Origin: Mytilus edulis
Lineage: Eukaryota; Mollusca; Bivalvia; Mytilida; Mytilidae
Reading direction: 5' to 3'
Length of the DNA stretch: 64,000 nucleotides
NCBI RefSeq assembly: GCF_963676685.1
Contig: NC_092355.1
Location: 69,137,006-69,201,005, forward strand
How positions within the stretch are numbered: position 1 is the stretch's first letter; the number at the start of each line of letters is the position of its first letter. The notes under the pieces are model-generated. The model did no database searches, was not told where the DNA came from, and saw nothing but the letters and a program-made list of their open reading frames with translations. Positions 46,661 to 59,589 of this stretch are shown here, piece after piece. The translations under genes and the position numbers were made by a program.

Positions 46661-49059
46661 GTAACAATTTTAAAAAGAACAATTTAACAGAACACAAAAA
46701 CATCTATCTATAAACACATTCATTGATTCGCGTGTCTGACGTCAGAATATTTTATACATCACATATATTTGTCGTTCAATGTTTATACAAACAATTTTAA
46801 AATTTCACATAGGCAATGTTAGAATACAGGGTTAAAAAATCAAAAGTATGTAAGAATTCATTTCAGAGATTTAAAACAGTCCAAAAGTGATATAGAATTT
46901 ATAAGAATTCAGAAATAGTTCATTCCACTACGCGATAGAATAATTTTAACGTTTGTGGTTCAACGTATTTTGTAATTCATAATAGAAGTATATCGTAATG
47001 ACATATAATAGAACAATATCATACTGACGGGATCTAAGTTATTAACATCAATTTTATCATCGAAGCCAAGCTTCACAGTAATTGTGAAACTGCAAATTCC
47101 TAGATGGCGTGAATAAAATGAGGTTTTTAAAAAAATCCAAAAGTCTAAGACACTTTCATTTTGCAATAGTATAAAACATTGAATTTTCTAAACTTTACGC
47201 AAGTATTCCCCTTTTCAAACTAAAAGACAAATTGAAAGAGTTTTAATTGCTTTGTTTCATAAAAAAGAACGGCCAACGTAAATACAAATATCTTGTTTTA
47301 GAGAGGGATCAATCCTTTTTTTGTATAAAATCACAGTGATTAAAAACAAATGCCCTGAAACTAACATTATCACGATGGTTGCTTTCTCGATTGCCAACAA
47401 ATTGAAACGCTGTCTTCCTGGTGTTAGAGCCGATCATCAGAAAACACAGGATTACAGAGAAACAGAGAGTTAAAGGATCTATAAAGTGTAAGGTTCGACA
47501 TACACTGAATACCGTCGGACCATAACACGTTACAGAAAAGGAAACCAAACCGTCTACTTGTGTTTACATATATTCTCAGTTATGAAATAAAATATCTAAA
47601 TCCATAAAATCTTATACTGTATTAGAACTCAAATAATCCATGGTGGTGAGAACGGATCTTGCAGGCTGTCACTGGTCTGATCGGGTCCCCAGTAAAGATT
47701 AGTCTTACATAGACAAACAAACTGATAAACAATTCAACAGTCAAATAACAATGTTGTCACTTATTCAGAATATTTCTATAATCTCAATTTAAAGATATCA
47801 TCACCATTCCACATTACGCAACATCGACTAAGCATAATGAAAACATCGAAAATATCAAGTACCGATACCTACTACTTTAACATCAACGTATTTCGCCTTA
47901 CTATTCATAATTTGGAAAAGAATTACTATGAATAACTTAATATTATTTAGCACCGTCACCAACAACATTAGCTATTACTTTCACTTGCAACTGATTGAGC
48001 ACCTTCACCGGCAACCGTATTAAGCAAAAACTTACAACCTGAAATAAACCAAAGGTTAACTTTCAACATATTTAAGCTTCTATTTTTCAAATATAATTTG
48101 CAAATTCCCAACATTGTCAACCCAACAATCCATCAGTTCTGTTGTTGTTTTGCTTTTATTTTCCCGACAGACCAATGGCAGAGGTTGGTACATATTGTTT
48201 ACCAATCGGCAACCATTGATCACATAAAGGAAATTCCAGTAATGTTGGTATTGTTTGTAAAAATGGATTGATTTTAATCAATTGAAATGGATATTAACCT
48301 TAAATTTATAAGTAGATTATTAGAAGAGCTTTACCAGTATTTGAATTTAATGTCTAATAAGGTAACTACAGAGAAAATAAGGACTCAGTAAATGAAATAA
48401 AACTTCTAAACAAACCCACATACACAAATCTATCGCATCCTTGAAACAACAACCAAAATAACGAACTGTTCTTAAGAAGAAAAATAAAAAGTTAGCAATA
48501 TTCTTTAACCTTACTTACCGCTATATAGATGATGTTCGCTCACTAAATAATTCAGAATGTGGCTATTTTGAACGCATCTATCCCATCCAAATACAGATAA
48601 AGGATACAATAGAGACAATTAAGTCTGCACCCTATCTTGACTTATCTAGAAACTGATAATGAGGGTTGGTTGAAAACAAAGCTCTACCACAAAAGAGAAG
48701 ATTTCAACTTCCCAATTGTGAACTTTCCATTTTTATGTAGCAACATTCCTGCAGCATCTGCATACGCATTATATATTTCCCAATTGATACGATATTCCCG
48801 GGCTTGTACAATGTATATACTATCATGATTTCCTTAATAGAGGGTTGCTGCTCACAAGGAAGCTATTAAACAAAGAATTCCAAATGCTGAATTTTTAATT
48901 ATCCCTTCGTAAATTTTACGGACGCTATCACGAGTTAGTTGACCATTATGGAATAACCGTTTCACATATGACATCGGATATGTTTCTTATGTCCCAACCA
49001 CAATCCTCTTCCCTTTTCACGATTGTGACCCACCGAATTAGTCTATTTACCGGGTTTGT

Positions 49060-49290
49060 ACTAACATGAGCAACACGACGGATGCAACATCGGAGCAAGA
49101 TCTGCTAACCCTTCCGGAGCAACTGAGATCATCCCCAGTTTTAGTAGAGTTCGTGTTGCTTAGTCTTTAGTTTTCTATGTTGTGTACTTTTATTTGTCTG
49201 TTTGTCTTTTTCATTTTTAGCCATGGCGTTGTCGGATTATTTTTGATCCATGAGCTTGACTGTCGTCTGCTATCTTTCGCCTCTCTTTTA
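49060..49290 (+). repeat. Family C tail in continuity with RT sequence
   Basis: 'catgagcaacacgacggatg', 'cccttccggagcaactgaga', 'agccatggcgttgtcggatt' and 'gctatctttcgcctctcttt'. The same tail follows RT sequence at 11230-10985 on the minus strand, so it is the 3' end of that element rather than an independent repeat. Confidence 0.8.
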
Positions 49291-52200
49291 TGATATATCC
49301 TTTCCAAATATGTTTTATTTAAGTTCGAAAAAGGTACATTTTTGTTTTATTTTTTATTTGTTTCTCTATGATTGACATCAACATATTTCATTATAAATGT
49401 TCTTCAACTTTATATTTTATTTGGCCTGATACTTGAAACGCGCATGTGACGTGAGAATATATAAGTCGTGTATTTTTTGTGAATATTTGTGGACGGTGTA
49501 TAACAGAAGGTATTTAAAGCCAAGTATTCATAAGATTTCACTTTGTATAAAATGTTGACCTATTCCAACGTTTTACTCTAAGGATTTTACTGTCCTTCAT
49601 CTTCATATTTGAATTATTTTTTCCGAAGTTTTATTGCAGTGCCAAAGTATTACATTGGTATCTTGGATGACTTTATATATTGAATGTCCTGGTTTTTTTT
49701 TGGTTATAAAACTGTATTTACAAATATCGACAACAGAAGTAAACCAATGGTCAAACAAAATGCAGAGTTTGCATTAGCGTATTCATCTCACACTCATGTA
49801 ATTATTAAACTGATCATTAAAACCATGAGATCTCTAAATTCGACAACGCCGGTTAAAATGCGCAATAGATTACAATACGTCTGCAACGAAATGGTCGCCG
49901 TTTCTTTTCCAATAATGGTAAAGTTTGATGAAAGATTAATGACATAAAGAATATACCACAGAGGTGAGTAAATTAAGATTTTTTTTAAACATGTAGCATT
50001 TATTGCACAATTGTCACATATCCGTAGTATTTTTACATACACTTGTAGTGTATTACATATTGTATTAATTAAGAGTTATCGGTATTTGTATAACGTTCTT
50101 TGCTAAATCTGTTTCTCATCGAATTATACTTATGAATTTCAATTTGATATATTCTGCTTCTCTATTGGAGTAATATTTTGTAGCAAACCTTAGCGAACCA
50201 TTTTTTAGGCATAGCAAACACGAAATTACCATCACTACTCTAAACGTGAATTAAGCTAGTAGAATGCGTTGTTCGAAATACCTTTAACTCAAATTACTGG
50301 TCGTTCGTTTTTACTTACAGATTTTACAAATGAGAGGCAGGATTTGTTCGTCCTTCTGGATCAAATAAGATTAACCCCTGATCCCTACAGGGCTCGTGTA
50401 GTCTACTTTTTAATGTTTTGTTTTTGGACTGTAAATGTATTCTCGTTTTCATCTTTCTTCACAACTTATGAGTATCCATTTAAATCTTCCGTTTAATTTC
50501 TTAAATTACGTAAACTGATTTGCTTGTATTATAACCATATCAATGCCATGGGTGGCAGATACCACAAGGATGTCTCCATTGTATTATTTATTACTAGTTA
50601 CAATTGTATATCGGCTGATTTCGACTTGAGTTATTCAATTTCAATTTGATAATAAACGAGCATCAAGCGATAACAAATTCTTCAGAGTTGATTGATCTTT
50701 ATTTGCTATATTTAAAATTCACGTTGAGTTAAATAGAAAGTTTGCGTCTCGTTATTTAGTCTTCTTGAACATACCAGACATGTGAATTCTTTTTGTATGT
50801 GTCGGAATATAACAAACTTGACACGAATTTCACTGTGCGTGTTTTGTATGGGCTAAAAGAAATGGCATATCTCCATTGACATAGAGAAAATATACAACGT
50901 TTAACCGTTGAAAAGCATTTATGATGTAACAAATAACCAATAGAAATGTCGCAATATGTTTAATAATTTTGACTTCGCCACTCAAATTTACATTGGCTGA
51001 ACAGTTCATATTAAGTCAAGTAATCGGATGGATATAAATAGAAATACATCTAACAAAAACACAGGTAGACGTGGAGGGAATTTTTAAATATTCCCTTAAA
51101 TATAAGTCTAAAAAAAAATCAATATGTAATTTGTATTTCCTAACGAATAATAAAAATAGAAGTTTTGTGAAGTAATTAAACAACCTCATGGCACAAGTGA
51201 TTGAAATCCAAGAAACTATCGATGGATAAGTTTAACGAGATATACATAACTATTGTAGTGTTCAAATTTCACCATTTTGATCCCCTTGTACTATTTGTAT
51301 TTAATAATACATGAACAATTATGAAAATTGTTGTATAACTCAACTCTGATAATTTTTTTTTAATCTGATGTTGGTTTGGTATTCAAATATGCGAAATATG
51401 GATCCAATTGAATTTGCAACACAACTACAATTGCTTGTGAATTCAATTGATGATTTCGAGACAATCAATGACAACAACCGAAATAGAAGAGGTGATAAAC
51501 ATTGTGTTCGAACAGGTTAAATATATGAGGTCGTTGCATATCGGAATTAAAAGACTTGATTAGTCTATCAACCCTCGTGAATTTGATGAACCTTACATTA
51601 AATCAATCGAAATTATTACGTGTGACCACCATAAACGAGCTTATACAAGAACCTCACGTGAACATTAAATTGCATGTGAACTTTACAAAACAAAATGGTA
51701 TGTTTCATGATTATTATCCAATTTGAACATGTTGATTCACATACTTTATTTAAGAAAATTGTGTGACTTTCATTCGAAATAAATTCCTATAATTTTACGT
51801 TAAATTCACATGAACTATCTTCATATGAGTTTTACGTATAAGTTCATTTGAGATGAAATTCACATGGATTGACATGCATTTAAATTCACATGATCTAAGT
51901 GATATGTATCAGTGTAACATCTATCTTTTAAGCACCAAATATGCTACCTCCTTTTTCTGCCTTCATGCCACTTATTCTACTGTGCCTGCAAAAAAGGACA
52001 CTGAACAATACATGATTTATATGTAAAGTTGGTGATGTATTTAACTTGATTTTATTTCACTTGACTGGGCGGAGTTTAACAGGTTCGCTTATTAAAGACC
52101 AGTCCATCTGTAGACAGGAGTAGTGGGACAAATTCATCAATGAATTGTCCAGTTGTTAGTTCCATATCATACATACACTCAGTTCTTTTGTCTATCCGTT

Positions 52201-52674
52201 TGGTGACACTGACTTGTGATTAAGAATCTATAATAATTATAACGGTAATCGTCCTTATCGTACACATCTTCAAATAGACTGTCCTTAATTGTGTACATTA
52301 AAATGTATGATCAGCCCAATAAGTTGAAATAACATTGGTAATACTGCTAGTTAAAAAAATAGCTTTACTACTTCGATTGTTCTTACAAAGAAATCCTTCA
52401 CCTTTATAGATAAGTTTATGTTCAAATGATAAAGAACACAATCAAGTTGCAGTATACTAGATATTACAATATCACAAGAATCCTAACAGACAAAGTTGTA
52501 TAATTTTTTTTATATGAATCTGTCAATTGCAAATTTTAAATCAAATCTGAATACTTAAAATAAATTTAAGTACCTACCTTCAATTGAAACCCCTCTTGTA
52601 CTGCACATACTTTTTGTATTAATATTTGTCATTCTCCCATTATGAACAAAATGCAAATCGATTGATCAAGTATA
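49291..52674. other. Long AT-rich stretch, no gene seen
   Basis: Open frames are all under 90 residues with no recognisable motifs; the longest are at 49684-49947 (+) and 49794-50042 (-). I find no copy of the repeat families in this 3.4-kb stretch, which is unusual here. It could be unique intergenic or intronic sequence. Confidence 0.45.
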
Positions 52675-52765
52675 AAAAAAAAGAAGATGTGGTATCATTG
52701 CCAATGTGACAACTTTCCACAGACCAAAATGACACAGAAATTAACAACTCTAGGTCAAAATTTGT
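52675..52765 (+). repeat. Family B head fragment
   Basis: 'agaagatgtggtatcattgc' followed by 'aatgtgacaactttccacag' and 'aaattaacaactctaggtca'. It is truncated after about 90 bp. Confidence 0.75.
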
Positions 52766-53699
52766 TTCATAAAGCAGAGCGGCTAACACAGATACAAATA
52801 TTTCATTCAAAAAAGGCACAACTTGTATATTTAAAATCAAAAATTATTGTAACATAAACCAAAAAAATGATTTTTTTATTGACTAAATAATTGTAACGTT
52901 TGGAGACCAATGTTTCAATAATTTAACGAAATCATTAAGGTTACCGACTGCTCCTCTCTTCAAGATGACGTTTTATTAGTTCTTATGAGCTATAGCTTCC
53001 TATGAAAAATTTAAAGAAACTAACATTAACCTATAATTACTCCTTCCTGTAGCTGTTTAAAGGGGCTTGACATAAAATAAAAAAAACCATCCAGATAAAA
53101 GACATGATTTCAATTCTATTGGCGGCTGCATATGGCGCATATATTTCAACGTTAATATGATTTTCAAGGCTTGAATTTCTAAGATACCTCCTTCATTCAG
53201 AAGTACTGATTACAAGAACAATATATATGCAGTTCAGTATTTTTGTGATCTTACTTTATTGTTTGTTTCAAAAATAGTTCTAAGTGATGCAGTTGATGAT
53301 TTCGAAAAGTGTAGGAATGGCATTATGATTTGTATTGATTATTATATTATATATGTGACTGCGGATATGTTTTAATTAATGATAAACACATTTCTACTCT
53401 AATTGCCAATAATTGTACAAAGCTGAATGCAACTTTAATAGGAATTTTAACTTTTATATGATGGATGAATCCTGTAGATCAGTAAATACTCACACAAAGG
53501 AGGACATGAATTCACCTTCATGGTTCTTGTTAATCATTTTTATATGTGATTTTTAATCATTGTTTTTTATCCTTTAAATGTTTTACATTCTGATCATCCT
53601 TTTGTGTGGTTTTGTTGAACTAAACATTTTTGATTGCCCCTTGATATTTTCCGTTTACTACTACTGGATTGATGTCATCATAGATGCCATAGTTTGAAT

Positions 53700-54170
53700 T
53701 TTTTTATATGCGCTAGACTCCCTTTCGTCTACAAAAGACTCATCAGTGATGACCCATTCCAAAAAAGGGTTAAATAATTACGAAATTGAAGAGCATTGAG
53801 GATAAAAAAAATCCTAAAAGTGCCAAAAAAAGCATAAGTAAGAGAGTCATTTGATTCTCTGTCATTAAATAGTTAAAAATTGAAATCAAATTGAAGATAG
53901 GTATAAGAAGATGTGGTATAAGTGCTAATGAGACAACACTGCATCCAAGTCACAATTTGTAAAAGTAAACCATTATAAGACAAGGTAACGTCCTCATCAA
54001 GGGCATATTTTAAACAAAATTTTAAAAATGTACTCAAATACGACTTCGGCTACGATTCCTGGGATAGAAAACCTATTACATATGTCAATGTTTTATTATC
54101 AGTTCATAACATGAACCCATAAATAATAATGTATAGCAACACAAAAGTGCTGACTAACGGGCTAAGAAAA
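53700..54170 (+). repeat. Family A copy interrupted by a family B fragment
   Basis: The A core ('ctttcgtctacaaaagactc') and 'gaagagcattgaggat' lead to about 53850. B sequence ('agatgtggtataagtgctaa') occupies about 53905-54010. A then resumes with 'cgacttcggctacgattcct', 'gggatagaaaacc' and 'aaaagtgctgactaacgggc'. So B inserted into A here. Confidence 0.75.
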
Positions 54171-55182
54171 AAACGTAGTAACAATAGCTTCCTAAACTAT
54201 CTTTTCCTAATAAAGATTGTATTGCCGTCATAAATCAGGGAAATACACAAGACCTTCTTCATAGATCATTATGTCCGATGTACCATTATTTGTTTTACCT
54301 ATATCACGCAATTCATTCCGATCAATAAATCATATACCAAAATGTGTTGCAATATCTCAATAGTGATTCCCACACAACGAACGAGTGCACTCCAAAATAA
54401 TTTCAATAATCTACCTTTGTCTGGACCGCTCGTGACAATACATTTGAAATCCATTGATGATTAAGAACCGATGTGAAGAGGAATGGTATCAAACGGGACC
54501 TAAAATTAAGAAAAGGAATGTCTAAGTAGGTTGAAGCCATAGTTTCTTAATAATCTCTAAATTTATAATCGTACAATTGTCGAAAGGTATGCTTCAAATG
54601 ATGTAAATAACGAAGCACCGATTACTGAGTTAATGATTCTTTATTTGATTGGAGTTATTGCAAGTAACAATTATTGTAACATTGTTTTGTTTCTTTTAGT
54701 AAATTTCTTTCTGTCGTAAAAATCTGTCAATTCTACTTCAAATGATTTATCTATGAGAGTTGTTCACGACAAATTTTAGGAAAACATGTCTGGGTCTCTG
54801 ATATTTGGATACTTATGTTTTGTATTTCTATTAGTGCATGTTGTGCTGATCTCGAATGTGTTTGTTAATTTTGAGTCCCTTAATTGATTATAATAATATT
54901 TTGTCTGTTCCCCTTCATGTTATCATGAAAGTGTCTTATATTCATTTCATCTTGTTTTAATTACAGCAAACCACATCATATGAGATGGGTAATAATGAGT
55001 CAACATATATCCCCTCAGATATTGATCAGAAGATTCAAGCAGTGAATTATTCAGTAGTATTTGGAATTGAGATAAAAAATTCAACAACACATAACCTCCA
55101 TTCACCTAAAACGACAATACACTGGGGATATTTGTTATCTCCACCACCTACCTCAATTGGTCCTGATGAAAGAGGAAGCTTT

Positions 55183-58100
55183 GTAAGTATTTGCAGGTCT
55201 TGTTATGATTTAACATTGCAAATTTTATATTATTTGCGTTTAATGTATTTATGATACTATTTTCATCCTCATAATATGTTTACACGTGTGCATTGCAGGT
55301 GGAAAGCCCTTTTACTGTTCTTTGAACAGTTTTTTGTTTGAATTATCATTTGTTATTTCCCTTATTTGTGCGCTTTAATTTGATTTCTCGAAGTGTCTAT
55401 ATAATATCGAACATAAAGTGAGCGATATTTAACCAAAAAAAAAGTCTAGTAAGATTTACCTTTCCTCGTTCTGTTTCATCTAGTTGTTAATACTTTCAAA
55501 TTGGATAAGATATCAACAAGCGCTTTTCAAAAAGGGACCGTTAGAAAAGATTTAATTAGTTCATGCATTTCAACTACATAATGAGTATTCCTCCTAAACC
55601 GAAAGCGAAGCATACAAAGCGTCTGTTGAATTGGTGACATTTATTCACTAATATGAACATCAGGTCAAGATCAAAAGTAAAATAACAAACATGAAAAGGA
55701 CAGAGCAAAGTTCCAAATATTAACTATTGCCTTTGATCGTTACTTCACATTAACCGGGGGGAAAAAAGTGTTGCAACATTGCATTAAATTTTTCTGTTTG
55801 ATGCTTTAGCTAATAAAGCATTCAGAGTAGGGAGAGAGAGAGGCAAAACATACCAAACTCACGAGTGTATATAGGATATTTTGTTTTAAAGAACGGGAGC
55901 CGACGATACGAAGTGGATTTCCAACTTGAATATTTTCCGTTCAGAGAATTTGAATGTGTTGTGAATATTCTCTGTAAATGTGAAACAAACAAAAAGTAAA
56001 TCTGTATTTATATACAGTCAATGATTTACACATAAGGTATCCTCAAAATATGTTAAGCCTCGGCGCAATACTAGCAGGTATATTATACTACGAACCCGGA
56101 CTGCACCTTGGCAGTAGTTTTTTTTTTCTCTTTCGTACAGTAGTCAAAGGAATGGTGTCTTGTAATCATATATTGTCGGTGATAGTAAGGTATCACAGAA
56201 TTTTAGAAAAACGTATTATCTTTTATACTTTCACAAAATGAAAATCATGTTATTCTTAAAACAATAAATAATGACATCATTTTACAAACAGAACTTTTGA
56301 AACAATGTTGAGGTGATTTTCAAATTCAAAATGAAACATTGTTCTCTTATTTTACCTTCAACAAATATCAACCGAAGACAAACAATCCGATAGTTTTCTA
56401 CCTAAATCAAATCAAAAGATTTACATATTACTGTCTAAAAGTTTAAAAGAAAGAAAACATAAATCAAGTCTGAATAGTGGGTGAAGTTTAAGAATAAGAT
56501 AAAACAAGACAAACATGAAAGGAAAAAATATGACTGTTTGTCAACAAAGATTGTCAGTTTCAAGGCAGCTCTTCAAGTACATGATGCGTTTTAGATGGTT
56601 CCAAGTCTCATTTTTAATTGTTTGGAGCAATACAAAATTAGATTAAAAAAAGCAATTTCAAAAACTATTATAATCATCCCTTAACAGAAGTGGTAATATA
56701 ATTCAAAATTTATGAAAAACAAATACAGTGATAGCTTTATTATTGACGACATGCATTGTATCCATAAATAAGTAAATGATATCTTAAATATATGTACATA
56801 AAAGTACTTTGAATTACATAACTTATAAAATTTAAATTGATTTATTTTTGTTTAGATAAACAGCTAAGCACCTTATGTCACCGAAGTTTTAAGTGGGTTT
56901 GCGATGCTCAGTCTTGATTTTCGTATGTTATTGGGGTTTTTTTCTTTTGCCATGGCGTTGTTTGTTTATTTTCAACGGGTTTTAATGTTCCTATGATATA
57001 TATCTGTCTTCTCTCAATTGTGCACGTATGATAAAAACATAACTGTCACCGTCAAATTTGCGTTCAATTTGAATTTTTAATGTTTATAAAAGCTAACGAT
57101 AAGAACCATAATGACAAACAAGAAAAAGGACAGGATATTCATTTTGATCTTTGAAATCCCGAAGATTCTAATATTTCTTCCCATTTATCCTACCTACAGA
57201 CAGAACAATTAACAATCGGTTTTGGTTTTTTTCGTTTGTAAACCACATTATATTAGCTGAATGGTAAAAGAATAAGCTATTGAAAAAAAAATCCATTCAA
57301 ATCAACTTTAACTATAATTACTCGTGCGAGTGCGACTTAAAGACTACTTGAAATGTTTACAATGATACACAGCTTGGGTTCGATTTACTCAAACTGTGTT
57401 ATGCACTGATGCCTTATGATGGTAGATTGTTTTGACTAGTTTGTCAGTTCGTCTTCAATAGGAGTTCGACTGTCAAATCAGTAGCTGACACAGATTTCTA
57501 CAACGGAGGAATAAATCAGAGAAGAGGAAAACAACCTAGAACAATGATGATTAAAACATTTCTCAGCGTTGCTAGCTTGAAGTTGTTTTTTTTCCCTCGA
57601 AATGTGAGAGTCAAGTTCTTTCTCTGTACGATACGGGTGCTCCAAGAATGGAGGTAAAAACTAAGAGAAGACAATAAAAAACTATCTGATGATTTGAAAC
57701 ATTTCTTCAGCGGTGCGAGTTTGTAGTATTTTTTTTTAGTGGTGCGAGTTGATAAAGGGATGCAGGTTGTAAAAGTGTTGGAGTGCAAGTTGGGGTGGGC
57801 TGAGTTGTCATAAATTTAAAACAAATTGAATACCAAATTATGTCTGCCTGCTTACACGTAAACGTAGATGGTAAAGGTTACCAGCTACAGAACTTTATTT
57901 GTGGTTTAGTCAATAAAACCACGCTAATTGAAGCAGTTATTATATGAAGTTATTATGTTCATTATATACACTAAGTATGTAATATTATGTAATACATCAG
58001 GAGGTTATCTGCACGGAGACAAATCTGCAAATTTAATAGTAAAGATGCTCTTAATGCAAAACTCCTCAACTGTTATGTCTCTTTATGGGGTTTGTAAATT

Positions 58101-58408
58101 GCGGTTAAAAGTAAAGTAAAAGAAGAAAATTTTCTTTCATTTGAATTAATAGCTATTTCATTTCATTTTCTTAAAACAATGTTGAAAATATTGCGTTCCA
58201 ATTATAAACAATATATCAAATACTCACTTAATTATGTATTTACACATTTGTTTGAAAACTACATATTGTATAGTGTGATGGCAATACAAATGTGATCGTC
58301 TAACAATTTTTGAACAGTTTTTAAAAAGAAGATGTAACAAAAGTAGTGTTTTATTTCTAGTAATATAAGTTAAATATCTAGTTTTATGAATCAAGACTCT
58401 TTTTTCAG
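55183..58408 (+). other. Intron of the actinoporin-like gene (3.2 kb)
   Basis: It is bounded by GTAAGT and TTTTTCAG. A family C fragment is at 56875-57020. GC-richer words such as 'ggtgcgag' recur near 57710-57750. Short open frames inside have no recognisable domains. Confidence 0.65.
56875..57020 (+). repeat. Family C fragment in the intron
   Basis: 'gtgggtttgcgatgctcagt' and 'gccatggcgttgtttgttta' match the C tail in order, with divergence. Confidence 0.65.
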
Positions 58409-58779
58409 ATTGCTCACAAATTCTTTGGAACTGCAACAGGTACTACTGGAGTTGTGTCGTATTTGGTTGGAGATACTGATTCCCGCATGGTTGTTATGTA
58501 GTCAGCACCATTTAATTTCGATTTTTACGACAACGTTTTAGCAGTAGGTTTTTCACAATACCATGATAAAGACATCTACCATAGAATGTATGATGAAGAG
58601 GGAGAAGACGAACAATTTTCCAGAGACAAATATCTTAATACTTGTAATGTTGTTAAAAAAACGAAAGATAACATCACTGTTGAAGGAATAATGGGAACAG
58701 CTCATAAATCAAAAGTTGCAGTAGATTTGAAAGAAAATGTTCAACGTTCCAGTACACGTCGATATTAACAGACAATAAA

Positions 58780-59585
58780 GAAATTACAATATTTTTCGAT
58801 ATAGTTACTTTTGATGTAATAACAATTGTGTATTAAACCTTATGTGATAATTTACATATTTAAATTATACGATAAATAATTCCTGTCTACGTCAGGTAAG
58901 ATAGTTGTAGAATACAAATTAAGAGAACAGAGATATTTTTAGAAATTACTGAGAGAACTGATTTTTTTAAAAGATTTGTTAGCCAATCAGATAGGAGATA
59001 CCAGTAAAGTATTAATAAGCTCGCTTTATGCTGCCATTTAATCGTAGCATATTTTAATTTTGTTTTTGAATTAACTAATTACAAAAATAAGTTGTTTCAG
59101 TATTTAAACTGCTGTGCATTCAAAAGTGTTGGCTTATTCTGACTTAAGTTGTGAACTCAAATAAGTTATCCTGTGTGATGTAAAAATATCAGGGAAAGAA
59201 TCATGGAATAAACTTCGAACAATACACGTGTTTTTATTGCGAAGAAGTCTTCAGTTATACGAAATGTGCTATTTGATATCTTGATTTGGAGTTTTATTAT
59301 TCATAGAACTGAGGTCGGTTTTTTTATTTATTCACCTATATTGCATTTGAACATTACATTTATACACTTGCACAAACGCACGTGGATTTGAAACACGAGG
59401 CGAAGACAAACGTGATGAGGAACACATAAATGGTAGTGCAGTATACCATCATGCATTTCCACTGCAAAACGCACGTGTTGATGGGGATCCAATGATGCAC
59501 CAAACACAAACAATAATAATAAAACACGGCCAGTAATGACAATTGAGTTCTGATTGAAATTATGTCAACCTTATCATCTATCAGT
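58780..59585. other. Spacer, no gene seen
   Basis: The overlapping minus-strand frames at 59328-59626 show no recognisable motif. Confidence 0.4.
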
Positions 59586-59589
59586 GTGG

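Larger units (their letters stand above)
46090..49290 (+). pseudogene. Reverse-transcriptase retroelement, broken into pieces by insertions
   Basis: RT pieces on + keep the order of the minus-strand relic at 10985-12480. They are 'DEELNLPSLDWIP' (46118-46158), 'KLKDKLK' and 'KKNGQRKYKYLV' (about 47220-47300), the catalytic box 'RYIDDV' (about 48520) followed by 'SAPYLDL', then 'DNEGWLKTKLYHKREDFN' and 'SQLIRYSRAC' (48650-48815), then 'YHDFLNRGLLLTRKLLN' (48826 on). A frameshift near 48640 and many stops mark it as dead. Gaps between the pieces (46165-47115 and 47480-48495) hold family A and E2 repeats and unrecognised DNA. From about 49060 to 49290 the family C tail follows directly. Confidence 0.8.
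54967..58779 (+). pseudogene. Actinoporin-like pore-forming protein gene, two exons, interrupted
   Basis: Exon 1 follows an acceptor ('tttaattacag'), starts at ATG 54985 and ends at 55182 before GTAAGT. Exon 2 runs from 58409 after 'tttttcag' to TAA 58766-58768, in matching phase, with AATAAA at 58774-58779. Exon 1 contains the family's N-terminal strand region and a run of prolines; exon 2 has the glycine/threonine-rich segment and the conserved block around 'SAPFNFDFYDN' that leads to the lipid-binding surface. Members insert into membranes; molluscs have several. A TAG at 58499-58501, codon 31 of exon 2, falls within the most conserved block and truncates the product before the membrane-binding face. 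Loss of function, a sequencing error or a polymorphism are all possible. Confidence 0.75.
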
